A stretch of DNA of 24,528 bases from an uncultured bacterium. GTDB taxonomy: Bacteria > Verrucomicrobiota > Kiritimatiellia > RFP12 > UBA1067. The position numbers were made by a program, and so were the translations under genes. How positions within the stretch are numbered: position 1 is the first letter of the stretch; every line of letters begins with the position of its first letter. This document shows positions 1 to 7,366 of the stretch, one piece after another. The notes under the pieces are model-generated. The model had not been told where the DNA came from. It ran no database searches and saw only the letters and a list, made by a program, of their open reading frames with translations. The DNA lies in the NCBI GenBank assembly GCA_900547945.1, contig URIT01000037.1, positions 1-24,528 on the forward strand, read 5' to 3'.

Positions 1-128
1 GCCCGCGCGAGCGCGGCGGCGGGCGTGCGGACCTCGCCGTCCGGCGCGAGAACGAGATCGACCGCGCCGGCGGCCCCCATCGCCAGTCCCGCCGCCAACA
101 CGCATGCCCCAAAAGCGTTTCGTTTCAT
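1..128 (-). CDS. Secreted protein, N-terminal fragment (continues beyond left edge)
   Basis: Only the first 42 or so codons are inside the window. They begin at the ATG read leftward from 128, with a good ribosome site (AGGAAGGA) just upstream. The N-terminus is a typical signal peptide: basic MKRN, then a hydrophobic Ala/Gly/Leu stretch ending near GAAGA. The mature start (VDLVLAPDGEVRTPAAAL) loosely resembles the first strand of right-handed parallel beta-helix proteins such as polysaccharide lyases, which often open with a VAPDG-type segment. That resemblance is weak and I do not assign a function. The gene follows tsaD by about 42 bp on the same strand and may be the last visible member of the lsrF-to-tsaD gene string. 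Confidence 0.6.
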   Translation of the reverse strand, partial: MKRNAFGACVLAAGLAMGAAGAVDLVLAPDGEVRTPAAALAR

Positions 129-170
129 GTCGTCCTTCCTGTAAAGGCCGCCCTGCCGCCCCATCGCCCG

Positions 171-1292
171 TCAATCGCCGGCCTGGAGCGTGGGCCGGAC
201 GTCGGCGGCGAGCGCCGCGTCGCCCACGAGGTTGCGCCGGTAGAAGGCGAGGCCCGCGATCATCGCCGCGTTGTCGCCGCAGTACTTCGGCTGCGCAAGG
301 AGAAGGCGCACGCCCGCCTCGGCGGCGACCTCGGCGAGCTTCGCGCGGAGGCGGCCGTTGAGGGAGACGCCGCCGCCCACGATGAGCGACCGGTAGGCGC
401 GGCGCTTCAGCGCGAGGCGCGTGCGGTCCGCGAGCGTGCCGACGATCGCCTCCTGGTAGGCGGCGACGAGGGCCGCCTTTTCGCGGTCGCTGTGCGGCGG
501 GTTCTTCTTCACGTAGTAGAGAAGCGCGGTCTTGAGGCCCGAGAACGAGACGCAGAGGTCCGCGTCGAGCCCGGCGAGGGCCGCCGTTCCGGCGCGGGGG
601 TGGCCCTTCGGGAAACGCGGCAGGGGATCGCGCACCTGGATGCCGGGCGGGTAGGCAAGGGCCTTCAGCGCGGCGGCGTCCGAGAAGTCCGTCACGCCGT
701 TCCAGTGGCCCTTCGCCCAGCGGTCGATGACGGGGCCGCCCGGATAGCCGAGCCCGAGCAGCTTCGCGGCCTTGTCGAACGCCTCGCCCGCCGCATCGTC
801 GAGCGTCTGCCCGATGATCGTGTAGGCGCCGTAGTCCGGCATGTCCACCCACGTCGTGTGGCCGCCCGAGACGGCGAGGCCGAGCGCGGGCAGGGCGTCC
901 TCGGGCGCGGGGGGCGGCGTTCCGTCCCCCGGCGCGTCGAAGAGGAACGGCGTGTGGAGGTGCGCCTCGATGTGGTTGATGCCGATGAGCGGCACGCCAA
1001 GGGCGAGCGCAAGCCCCTTCGCGGCGTTGAGCCCCACGAGGAGCGAACTCGCAAGCCCCGGCCCATACGTCACCGCCACGGCGTCGAGGGCGTCCACGCC
1101 CCGCATCGCCTCGGCGACGACGCCGTGGATCTTCTCGATGTGGGCGCGGCTCGCCACCTCCGGCACCACGCCGCCGTACGGCCGGTGGAGCGGGATCTGC
1201 GTATACACGACGTTGGACAGCACCTCGCGCCCGTCCCGCACGACGGCGCACGCCGTCTCGTCACAGCTGCTTTCGATTCCCAGAATGTTCAT
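171..1292 (-). CDS. tsaD: tRNA N6-adenosine threonylcarbamoyltransferase TsaD
   Basis: TsaD transfers the threonylcarbamoyl group from TC-AMP to A37 of ANN-decoding tRNAs, working in the cytoplasm with TsaB and TsaE. The family signature is complete: the N-terminal ILGIESSCDET, the metal-binding HIEAH at about residues 107-111, the YGPGLASSLLVG loop from about 76, SGGHTTW near 142, and the C-terminal CGDNAAMIAG. The 373 residues are longer than the E. coli protein (337), mainly because of a Pro-rich insert near 120-135 and an extended middle section. It starts 18 bp after the secreted protein at 1311-2144, with AAGG as a modest ribosome site, so the two are probably co-transcribed. It is an essential housekeeping gene among unrelated neighbours. 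tsaB and tsaE are not in the window. Confidence 0.97.
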   Translation of the reverse strand: MNILGIESSCDETACAVVRDGREVLSNVVYTQIPLHRPYGGVVPEVASRAHIEKIHGVVAEAMRGVDALDAVAVTYGPGLASSLLVGLNAAKGLALALGVPLIGINHIEAHLHTPFLFDAPGDGTPPPAPEDALPALGLAVSGGHTTWVDMPDYGAYTIIGQTLDDAAGEAFDKAAKLLGLGYPGGPVIDRWAKGHWNGVTDFSDAAALKALAYPPGIQVRDPLPRFPKGHPRAGTAALAGLDADLCVSFSGLKTALLYYVKKNPPHSDREKAALVAAYQEAIVGTLADRTRLALKRRAYRSLIVGGGVSLNGRLRAKLAEVAAEAGVRLLLAQPKYCGDNAAMIAGLAFYRRNLVGDAALAADVRPTLQAGD

Positions 1293-1310
1293 CTTCGTCC
1301 GCCTTAAAAG

Positions 1311-2144
1311 CTACCAGAACTTCCACCAGGCCTTCTTCACGGCCTCCACGCCGCCCGAGTCCTTGTAGAGTTCCTTCACGCGCTCCGCACCGGCCACGTC
1401 GGGATCCATCATGACCTCGTTCGTGTGGAACTCGAAGACGTTCGGGAGGCTCCAGAACTCCGTGCGGATGAAGGAGTCCTGCGTCGCGCGGTGGAGCGTG
1501 ACGACCTCGCCCGTGCGCATCACCGACACCTTGGGGGGCGTCACGCGGAGGAGCGGACCGAGGTCGGCCGTCGCCCAGCGCCGGTTCGACGTGCCGTGGT
1601 CCCGCGCCTTGAGGAAGAGGTGCTCGATGCGGTTGCGGCTCCAGTGGACAAGCTCGAACGTGCGCTTCAGGCCGTCGTGCCCCTCGAACATCTGGAGGGC
1701 GCCGCCGCACTTCATCCCCGGCACCACGTCGAAGGTCCGGAGCGGGCTCTCGAAGCGCATGCCGCCGTGGATGAGGACGGCGCGCGCGAAGTAGCGCGTG
1801 GTCTTCTCGAAGGCGAAGTGGTCTCCGAGGAAAGCCTCCAGTTTCTGCCCTTCGCCGGAAAGGAGGGCGAAGTCGGCCGTGAACGGACCCTTCGACACCT
1901 TGTCGAACTGGTGGCGGTCGCTCGCGCGGTAGAGCTCCAGCACAAGCGCGTCCGGCGCCTTCGCGCCCCGGCAGTCGATCACGTCCGGCGAGGCGTTCGC
2001 GACGTCCACGACCACGCGGATGCGCTCGCCCTCCACATACACGTCGTGGGCGGGCTTGAGCGTCACGGTGATTTCGCTCGGCAGGGCGGCGAACGCCGCG
2101 CCGCACCAGGCGCCGAACAGAACCAGAAACAGTCGCTTCGTCAT
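1311..2144 (-). CDS. Secreted protein of unknown function
   Basis: This 277-residue protein has a clear signal peptide (MTKRLFLVLFGAWCGAAFA, likely cut after AFA). The mature part is mostly beta-strand-like at first, with segments such as EITVTLKPAHDVYVEGERIRVVVDVANAS. That pattern resembles an immunoglobulin-like fold of the kind used by secreted accessory domains. The C-terminal half is richer in charged and aromatic residues and ends in KKAWWKFW. I recognise no catalytic motif and no membrane segment beyond the signal peptide. The start is supported by GGAAAGGA a few bases upstream. It lies 45 bp after the PhnP-like gene and 18 bp before tsaD, all on the minus strand. A lineage-specific periplasmic or secreted protein is the safest description. 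Confidence 0.75.
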   Translation of the reverse strand: MTKRLFLVLFGAWCGAAFAALPSEITVTLKPAHDVYVEGERIRVVVDVANASPDVIDCRGAKAPDALVLELYRASDRHQFDKVSKGPFTADFALLSGEGQKLEAFLGDHFAFEKTTRYFARAVLIHGGMRFESPLRTFDVVPGMKCGGALQMFEGHDGLKRTFELVHWSRNRIEHLFLKARDHGTSNRRWATADLGPLLRVTPPKVSVMRTGEVVTLHRATQDSFIRTEFWSLPNVFEFHTNEVMMDPDVAGAERVKELYKDSGGVEAVKKAWWKFW

Positions 2145-2189
2145 GGTCGTCCTTCCTTTCCTTCCATCGGTCTTCGCATCTTCTAAGGG

Positions 2190-2972
2190 TCAGACCCGCA
2201 CCCGGAGGCCGTCGTAGGAGAGCCGCACGCCGCGCGGCAGCCGCTTCGAGAACTCCGCGTGCTTCACGTCGTGGCTCATGTGGATCAGGTAGCCCCGCCC
2301 GGGAGCGGCCTCCCGCATCGCCGCGAGCGAGCGCGCGAGGTTCATGTGCGTGGGATGCTCCCGTTCGCGCAGGCAGTCGAGCACGAGCACGTCGACGCCC
2401 CGGATCTTCGCGCGCGTGCGCGCCGGAATCGAGATGCAGTCCGAGATGTACGCCGCGCGCCGCCCTTCCGCCTCGAAAAGGTAGCCGTTCGTGCGCACGC
2501 CGCCGTGTTCCACGGGGAGCGGCGTCACCGCCACATCGCCGATCCGGAACGTGCGCGTGACGGGTTTGAAGGCGATCATCGGACGGAAGAGCCCGATGGG
2601 GTTCGCCTGCGTCGTGATGTAGGGGAAGATGCCGTGCATCGCCTCCACCGTCTCCGGCGCGGCGTAGCAGTTCATCGCCACCTTCCCGTTCAGCGTGTTG
2701 AAGCGGCGCACGTCGTCGAAACCCGCCACGTGGTCCATGTGCGCGTGGGTGAGGACGACGGCGTCGACGTTCACGATGCCGAGTTCCAGACACGCCAGAC
2801 GGAACTCCGGCGGCGTGTCCACCACGAACGCCGTCTTCCCGGCGCGCACATAAAGACCCGACCGGCGGCGCCGGTCGCGCACGTCGGTCGAGGTGCAGGT
2901 GGCACACCGGCAGCCGATCTGGGGAACGCCCACGCTCGTGCCGGTGCCGAGGAACTGAAGCGTCAGGCTCAC
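2190..2972 (-). CDS. PhnP-like metallo-beta-lactamase-fold hydrolase
   Basis: This is a 260-residue cytoplasmic MBL-fold enzyme. The metal-binding signature THAHMDH is at about 75-81, with further ligands likely at PVEHGG and HMSHD. The N-terminus carries Cys21, Cys23 and Cys26 (GCRCATC), the same spacing as the structural zinc site of E. coli PhnP, the phosphoribosyl cyclic phosphate phosphodiesterase. No other phn genes are present, so the substrate may be a different cyclic phosphodiester. I chose the GTG at 2972: the SLTLQFLGTGTSVGVP start matches PhnP, the reading frame further upstream lies inside lsrF, and the GTGA overlap with the lsrF stop implies translational coupling. The stop codon sits inside the palindrome GGGTCAGACCC (2187-2197). 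Confidence 0.88.
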   Translation of the reverse strand: MSLTLQFLGTGTSVGVPQIGCRCATCTSTDVRDRRRRSGLYVRAGKTAFVVDTPPEFRLACLELGIVNVDAVVLTHAHMDHVAGFDDVRRFNTLNGKVAMNCYAAPETVEAMHGIFPYITTQANPIGLFRPMIAFKPVTRTFRIGDVAVTPLPVEHGGVRTNGYLFEAEGRRAAYISDCISIPARTRAKIRGVDVLVLDCLREREHPTHMNLARSLAAMREAAPGRGYLIHMSHDVKHAEFSKRLPRGVRLSYDGLRVRV

Positions 2973-3841
2973 TTCTCGTCGTTGTAGAGCTGGAAGGCGT
3001 CCTGCGGCGTGAGGCCCTGGTGGACAACGCCGGCGATCGCCTTCATCATCGCGAGCGGCTTGGCGCTCTGGAACACGTTGCGCCCCATGTCCACGCCCGC
3101 CGCGCCGGCCTGGATGGCCTTGTAGGCGAGTTCGAGGGCCTTGTCCTCGGGCAGCTTCTTGCCGCCGGCGATCACGATCGGCACGGGGCACTGCGCCACG
3201 ACCTTCTCGAAGCCCTCGTCCACGTAGTAGGTCTTCACGAAGGCGGCGCCGTTCTCCGCGCAGACGCGCGTGGCGAGGCCGAAGTAGCGCGCGTCGCGCG
3301 CCATGTCCTTGCCGACCGCCGTCACGCCGAGGACGGGGATGCCGAGCTTTTCACCCATGTCCACCGTGTGGACGAGGTTCTGCGTGGTGATCTGCTCGCT
3401 CGCGCGGTCGCCGCAGGCGACCATCACGGCCATCGCGCTCGCGTTCACGCGCACGACGTCCTCCACGTCGTAGACGCGGTTGAGGTTGAGGTTCGTGAGG
3501 ATCGTCGTGCCGCCGTCGCTCCGAAGGCAGACGGGCTTCGACATCGTGGGGGGGATGACGCTGCGGAGGATGCCGCGCGTACACATCAGGCAGTCCGCGT
3601 ACTCAATGAGCGGATTGATCGTGAGGTCCACGCGCTCAAGCCCGCTCGTCGGCCCCATGATGAAGCCGTGGTCGCACGCGAGCATCACGGTGTGGCCGCT
3701 CTTCGGATTGAAGATGCGCGCGAGGCGGTTCTTCACGCCCCAGCCCCGGTTCTCGTTGCCCTTGAGGAAAAACGCCTCGTTCCTCTGCGGCTGGTCGAAG
3801 CCGTAGGCCGAAGCCTCCTTGAATCCATCCATGTCTGCCAT
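2969..3841 (-). CDS. lsrF: LsrF-type aldolase/thiolase (3-hydroxy-5-phosphonooxypentane-2,4-dione thiolase family)
   Basis: In E. coli, LsrF acts on phosphorylated AI-2 after LsrG and transfers an acetyl group to CoA, giving acetyl-CoA and dihydroxyacetone phosphate. This 290-residue protein is collinear with it (E. coli 291). Conserved blocks include FDQPQRN, RLARIFNPKSGHTVMLACDHG, LMCTRGILRS, GKDMARDARYF and CPVPIVIAGGKKLPE, and the Schiff-base lysine falls at residue 203 (AAFVKTYYVDEGFE) exactly as in E. coli. The ATG at 3841 has AAAGGA seven bases upstream. None of the lsr transport, kinase (lsrK) or regulator (lsrR) genes is in the window, so the physiological substrate may be another DHAP-yielding sugar phosphate of the DhnA/FbaB superfamily. 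It is coupled to the PhnP-like gene and lies downstream of dhaL. Confidence 0.92.
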   Translation of the reverse strand: MADMDGFKEASAYGFDQPQRNEAFFLKGNENRGWGVKNRLARIFNPKSGHTVMLACDHGFIMGPTSGLERVDLTINPLIEYADCLMCTRGILRSVIPPTMSKPVCLRSDGGTTILTNLNLNRVYDVEDVVRVNASAMAVMVACGDRASEQITTQNLVHTVDMGEKLGIPVLGVTAVGKDMARDARYFGLATRVCAENGAAFVKTYYVDEGFEKVVAQCPVPIVIAGGKKLPEDKALELAYKAIQAGAAGVDMGRNVFQSAKPLAMMKAIAGVVHQGLTPQDAFQLYNDEK

Positions 3842-3860
3842 GAGCTTGTCCTTTACTGTA

Positions 3861-3988
3861 GTGGTTAAGTGGTTAAGTAGTTAAGTAGTTAAGTGGATAA
3901 GCGGTTAAGCGGTTAAATGGTTAAGCGGTTAAGTGGTTAAGTGGTTAAGTAGTTAAGTGGTTAAGCGATTAAGTAGTTAAACAGTTAA
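3861..3988. repeat. 16 x 8-bp tandem repeat, consensus GTGGTTAA
   Basis: Sixteen contiguous, perfectly phased 8-bp units fill exactly 128 bp between lsrF and dhaL. Every unit ends in TAA and fourteen end in GTTAA. Variation is confined mostly to the first four positions (GTGG, GTAG, GCGG, GCGA, ATGG, ACAG). The array begins only 20 bp before the lsrF start codon, so it lies in the lsrF leader or promoter. It is much richer in A+T than the flanking genes and contains no reading frame. Arrays of this unit size change copy number by strand slippage. Confidence 0.95.
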
Positions 3989-4010
3989 GTTGATTGGTTT
4001 AGTTGGTAAA

Positions 4011-4084
4011 GCCCGAAGGGCAACTTAAAGCCCCGAAGGGGCGACTTAACTACTTAAAGCCCCGAAGGGGCGATTTAACTACCT
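4011..4084. repeat. Hairpin-forming repeats with GCCCC-GAA-GGGGC core
   Basis: Three short palindromes follow the 8-bp array. The first is GCCCGAAGGGC at 4011-4021. Two 13-bp versions, GCCCCGAAGGGGC, lie at 4030-4042 and 4059-4071. The second and third sit in two direct 29-bp units (4027-4055 and 4056-4084) that differ at two positions. Each can form a tight stem with a GAA loop. They lie directly downstream of the dhaL stop codon and could serve as terminator or mRNA-end structures for dhaL, although no T run follows. A related CCCC-GAA-GGGG core recurs at 13507-13517, which suggests a dispersed element. Confidence 0.8.
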
Positions 4085-4094
4085 ATTAGGCGAC

Positions 4095-4700
4095 TTACTG
4101 CTCTGCGAAGCAGAGCCAAATGTCCGCGTTCGAGGCGCTGCCGGCGTCGATCGGGCCGATGGAGCGCGCGCCGAGGTTCTTCGCGCGGCCGAACTTCGCC
4201 TGCATCTGGGCGGTCGCCTCGCTGCCGGCCTTCGCGGCGGCGGCGGCGGCGGCGAACATCGCCGCCTCGCCCTCGGCGGCGTGGGCCTTCAAGGCCTCCA
4301 CGGCGGGAATGAGCGCGTCCATGAACGTCTTGTCGCCCACCTTCGCCTTCGTCGCGAAGCCCAGCTCCTCAAGACCGGCCGCGAAGAGGTCGGCGAGTTC
4401 CGGGGCGGAAAGTTCCGTTTTGCCCGCGTCCACCGCGTCCGCCATGCCCTCGAAGAGCGTGCCGTAGAGGGAACTCGTGGAGCCGGAGACGTCGCTTTCG
4501 AGATGCGCGACCATGCTTTCGAGCAGGGACTTGAAGTCGTTCCCCTCCGCCGCCGCAAGCGCCTTCGTGGCGGCGACAATCGCCTCGCCGTGGTCGCCGT
4601 CGCCGCCGGCCGCCGCGTCGAGCGCGGAGTAGTCCTTCTCGCGCGCGGCGGTCTTCGCCGCCGCTTTCGTCCAAACCTGCCTGAACTGTTCAAGTGTCAT
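4095..4700 (-). CDS. dhaL: DhaL-type dihydroxyacetone kinase subunit (ATP/ADP-binding)
   Basis: DhaL is the nucleotide-binding subunit that phosphorylates dihydroxyacetone bound covalently to DhaK. This 201-residue protein has the magnesium-binding GDGDHG at about residues 33-38, the loop SDVSGSTSSLYGTLF near 90-104, and the C-terminal RAKNLGARSIGPIDAGSAS typical of the family. The mid-region is Ala-rich (MFAAAAAAAKAG). A good ribosome site (AAGGAG) precedes the ATG. No dhaK or dhaM is in the window, so it is an orphan here. It may work with a distant DhaK or, by context, on the three-carbon chemistry next to LsrF. It has its own extended -10 promoter at 4727-4735. Confidence 0.88.
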   Translation of the reverse strand: MTLEQFRQVWTKAAAKTAAREKDYSALDAAAGGDGDHGEAIVAATKALAAAEGNDFKSLLESMVAHLESDVSGSTSSLYGTLFEGMADAVDAGKTELSAPELADLFAAGLEELGFATKAKVGDKTFMDALIPAVEALKAHAAEGEAAMFAAAAAAAKAGSEATAQMQAKFGRAKNLGARSIGPIDAGSASNADIWLCFAEQ

Positions 4701-4726
4701 ATCGGCTCCTTGTTGAAAACAGGGTG

Positions 4727-4735
4727 ATTATACCA
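4727..4735 (-). promoter_or_regulatory. Extended -10 promoter of dhaL
   Basis: Read on the minus strand, this is TGG-TATAAT, a perfect -10 hexamer with an upstream TGn extension, 27 bases before the dhaL start codon. No good -35 is seen at 16-18 bp, as expected for extended -10 promoters. Similar TTnTGGTA-type elements stand before the tRNA gene and rhaD. Confidence 0.7.
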
Positions 4736-4809
4736 CAAACCGCCTCACAGCGCCACGCGCCGAGGGCGGCGCGAGGCCTTCGCGCGCCGGGCCATGCCGT
4801 CGGGACTTC

Positions 4810-4828
4810 GGACGCGACAAGCGCGTCC
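4810..4828. repeat. Hairpin GGACGCG-5-CGCGTCC in the dhaL/GH2 gap
   Basis: A perfect 7-bp stem with loop ACAAG lies in the 183-bp GC-rich gap between the GH2 stop and the dhaL start. It could help end the GH2 operon, but no T run follows on the minus strand, so intrinsic termination is doubtful. The element looks like a dispersed palindrome rather than a classical terminator. Apart from the dhaL promoter, I see nothing else in this gap. Confidence 0.5.
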
Positions 4829-4883
4829 CTCCCGCTTCGTACCCCTCTTGCCCCCGGACAATGCCCCCGGTCAGCACAGTTGC

Positions 4884-7340
4884 CTACAACCCCATCCAGC
4901 GGCGGTAGTCGGCGAAGCGGATCTTCTTCTCGCCGACGTACTTCTGCGTGGGCCCGCCGTAGAGGTAGTGGCTCGCGTAGGCTTCGGCGTCGCCCGCGAC
5001 CGTGTAGCGGATCTTCGCAACGCCCTGGCCGGAGAGCGCGACCGCGCCGATCTTCGCGACGGCGTTCGCGCCGCACGCGAAGTCCCCGTCGAAGAGAACC
5101 CGGCCCGTCTCGGCGTCCGTCAGCGTCGCGTGGCCCGATGCGGGGCGCAGGCGGTCGTTCACGGCGATGACGTCGCCGTTCTCGTCGACCATCACGAGGA
5201 CGTCCTGCTGGGCGCGCTTGATGTATTCGTAGGCGAGCTTGCGCCGGCCGTAATAGTCGACGACGGCGTCCGAGATGACCGGCCAGCCGTCGCGCATGTT
5301 CCACCACGTCATGCCCGTCTTCCGCTCGAACTTGCCCGCGCGGCAGTGTTCCACGAGGAACTTCATCCCCTCCGCCTGCGCGCACTGGCTCTGGAGCGCG
5401 AAGCCGTCGAGGTCCGTCTCGATGTCGCCGAAGAGCATGTGCATCTGGAGAACCATCCGATGGTTGCGGCAGCCGACGAACTTGCTGCGCCCGAGGTTGT
5501 TCTCGAAGACGCAGACGCCGCGCTTGACCCACTCGTCGTTGAAGTCGAAGACGCCCTTCGGCGGCTCGCCCGGCACGAGCTCGTTCGAGAGGTAGTCCCC
5601 CGGCGTGTAGGGCACGTAGCGGACGTTCCACATCCGATTCCTCTCCTTCGGGCTCGTGAACGGCTCGTGGCAGGCGGGCGAGAACATCTCGCGGATGGAC
5701 GCGGCCGACGGACAGCCGTGCAGGCCGAGTTCGCTGTAGAACTTCTCGTGCGTCGCCGTGAAGAGTTCCCCCTTCCACCAGCGGCGGTAGTAGTGGCCCT
5801 CGACGGACCACGCCCGCCCGGCGACGACGTCCGCGTTCACGTAGGGCGAACTCGGCAGGTAGGGGTGCGTGGGGTCGAACGCGCGCAGGACCTCGGGCAG
5901 GATCTGCCGCGAGTAGACGTCGCGGTTCGGGTCGGACCCGGCCCCGCAGTGCTTCCACGGTCCGAGGCGCAGCACGGCGTCGTTCTCGTTGTTGCCACAC
6001 CAGAGCGCGAGCGAGGCGTGGTTGCGCAGGCGCTTCACGACCTCGACCGTCTCGCGGCGCACGAGGTCCTGGAAGGCGAGGTTCTCCTGCGGGTACTGCG
6101 TGCAGGCGAAGCAGAAGTCCTGCCACACCATGACGCCGTTTTCGTCGCACCAGTCCCAGAACGGTTCCGGCTCGTAGAGGCCGCCGCCCCAGACGCGGAT
6201 CATGTTGCAGTTCGCCTCGCGGATGAGTTCGAGCGTGGGGAGGATGCGGTCCCGGTCGCGGCAGTGGAGCGCGTCGACGGGCGTCCAGTTCGTCCCCCGG
6301 ATGAAGCACGGCTCGCCGTTCACGATGAACTTCATCTCGCCGGGCCTCTTCGTCGCGACCTCGTAGTCCGAAAGCTCCAGTTCCACCTTCTTGACGCCGA
6401 GCCGGAACGCCTTCTCGGCGAGCGTCTCGCGCGTCGCGTCGTCCCGCCAGACGACCTTCACGTCGTAGAGCGCCGGTTCGCCGAAGCCGCGCGGCCACCA
6501 GAGGTCCGCGTTGCGGAGGCCGAACCAGAGGCGCGGCGTCCAGTGGAGGACCTTCGTGCGCGGCCGCGCGACGACCTTGCCGTTCCGCGACACCGTGACC
6601 TCGATCTCGGAATGGTCGAGGCGGCGGAAGCTCCCTTCGAGGCGCAGGTCCAGGAGGTAGCGCGCCGACCGCGTCGCCGGATCCAGCTCCAGGAGCGCGC
6701 AGAAGTGGTCGCGGATGCGCTCGGGCCGACGTACCTCCAACCGCACATCGCGGAAGATGCCGGCGGAGACGAAGCGCGGCAAGATGTCCCAGCCGATCAT
6801 GTGGGCGGGCTTGCGGAACGCCTCCAGCTCGGAGGTCGAGCCCGCGTTCCCGATGGCCGCGATCTCGTTGAACTGCGACTCGACGACGGGCGAGCGGAAG
6901 AGGACGGCGACCTCGTTCGTCCCGGCGCGGACGGCCCGCGTGACGTCGAACGCATGCGGGATGAACATGTCCGCCGCCTCGCCGACCTTCCGCCCGTTCA
7001 CGAAGACGTCGCAGAGCGTGTCGAGGCCGTCGAAGACGAGGACGGCCTTTTCGTCCGGCGGCACCGCGCCGAGCGTGAACGTGCGCGCGTAGAGCCACTG
7101 GTGCCCCTCCCAGGGCCGCACGGCGTACTGGTTGTTCGCATAGAAGAGGTCCGGGAGCAGGCCGGCGGCGCAGAGGTCGAGCTCGTAGCACCCCGGCACC
7201 TTCGCGGGCAGGGTCCGCGCCCCGGCGGGCACCTCCTCCAGCGTCCGCACGCTCCCCCGGTCGGGCGTCGGCCAGCCCTTCAGCTGCCAGGCCCCGTTCA
7301 GCGGCACGAGGGCCGCCGCCAGCATCGCCAATGCGCTCAT
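4884..7340 (-). CDS. Glycoside hydrolase family 2, beta-mannosidase-like
   Basis: An 818-residue GH2 enzyme expected to release terminal beta-mannosyl residues from oligosaccharides. The N-terminal half has the galactose-binding-like jelly roll (LFYANNQYAVRPWEGHQWLYARTF, then VLVFDGLDTLCDVFVNGRKVG) and an Ig-like domain. The TIM barrel follows, with RGTNWTPVDAL near 350, MIRVWGGGLYE near 380, the acid/base glutamate in WCGNNEN at about 452, and the probable nucleophile in YSELGLHG at about 537. The GNNE signature favours mannosidase over galactosidase or glucuronidase. I chose the ATG at 7340 because AAGGAG lies just upstream and homology begins right after it. The frame stays open to 8105, but that part is galM read out of frame. 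The first 12 residues could be a short export signal but lack a basic start. It is the last gene of the operon. Confidence 0.92.
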   Translation of the reverse strand: MSALAMLAAALVPLNGAWQLKGWPTPDRGSVRTLEEVPAGARTLPAKVPGCYELDLCAAGLLPDLFYANNQYAVRPWEGHQWLYARTFTLGAVPPDEKAVLVFDGLDTLCDVFVNGRKVGEAADMFIPHAFDVTRAVRAGTNEVAVLFRSPVVESQFNEIAAIGNAGSTSELEAFRKPAHMIGWDILPRFVSAGIFRDVRLEVRRPERIRDHFCALLELDPATRSARYLLDLRLEGSFRRLDHSEIEVTVSRNGKVVARPRTKVLHWTPRLWFGLRNADLWWPRGFGEPALYDVKVVWRDDATRETLAEKAFRLGVKKVELELSDYEVATKRPGEMKFIVNGEPCFIRGTNWTPVDALHCRDRDRILPTLELIREANCNMIRVWGGGLYEPEPFWDWCDENGVMVWQDFCFACTQYPQENLAFQDLVRRETVEVVKRLRNHASLALWCGNNENDAVLRLGPWKHCGAGSDPNRDVYSRQILPEVLRAFDPTHPYLPSSPYVNADVVAGRAWSVEGHYYRRWWKGELFTATHEKFYSELGLHGCPSAASIREMFSPACHEPFTSPKERNRMWNVRYVPYTPGDYLSNELVPGEPPKGVFDFNDEWVKRGVCVFENNLGRSKFVGCRNHRMVLQMHMLFGDIETDLDGFALQSQCAQAEGMKFLVEHCRAGKFERKTGMTWWNMRDGWPVISDAVVDYYGRRKLAYEYIKRAQQDVLVMVDENGDVIAVNDRLRPASGHATLTDAETGRVLFDGDFACGANAVAKIGAVALSGQGVAKIRYTVAGDAEAYASHYLYGGPTQKYVGEKKIRFADYRRWMGL

Positions 7341-7366
7341 CGCATGTCTCTCCTTCCCGTTTTTCC

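Noticed and set aside
2969..3841. Evidence for a complete AI-2 quorum-signal uptake system
   Set aside because: Only lsrF is present. No transporter, kinase or regulator gene is in the window, so signal uptake cannot be claimed.
3861..4084. CRISPR array
   Set aside because: The unit is only 8 bp with no spacers, the 29-bp units are directly adjacent, and no cas genes are present.
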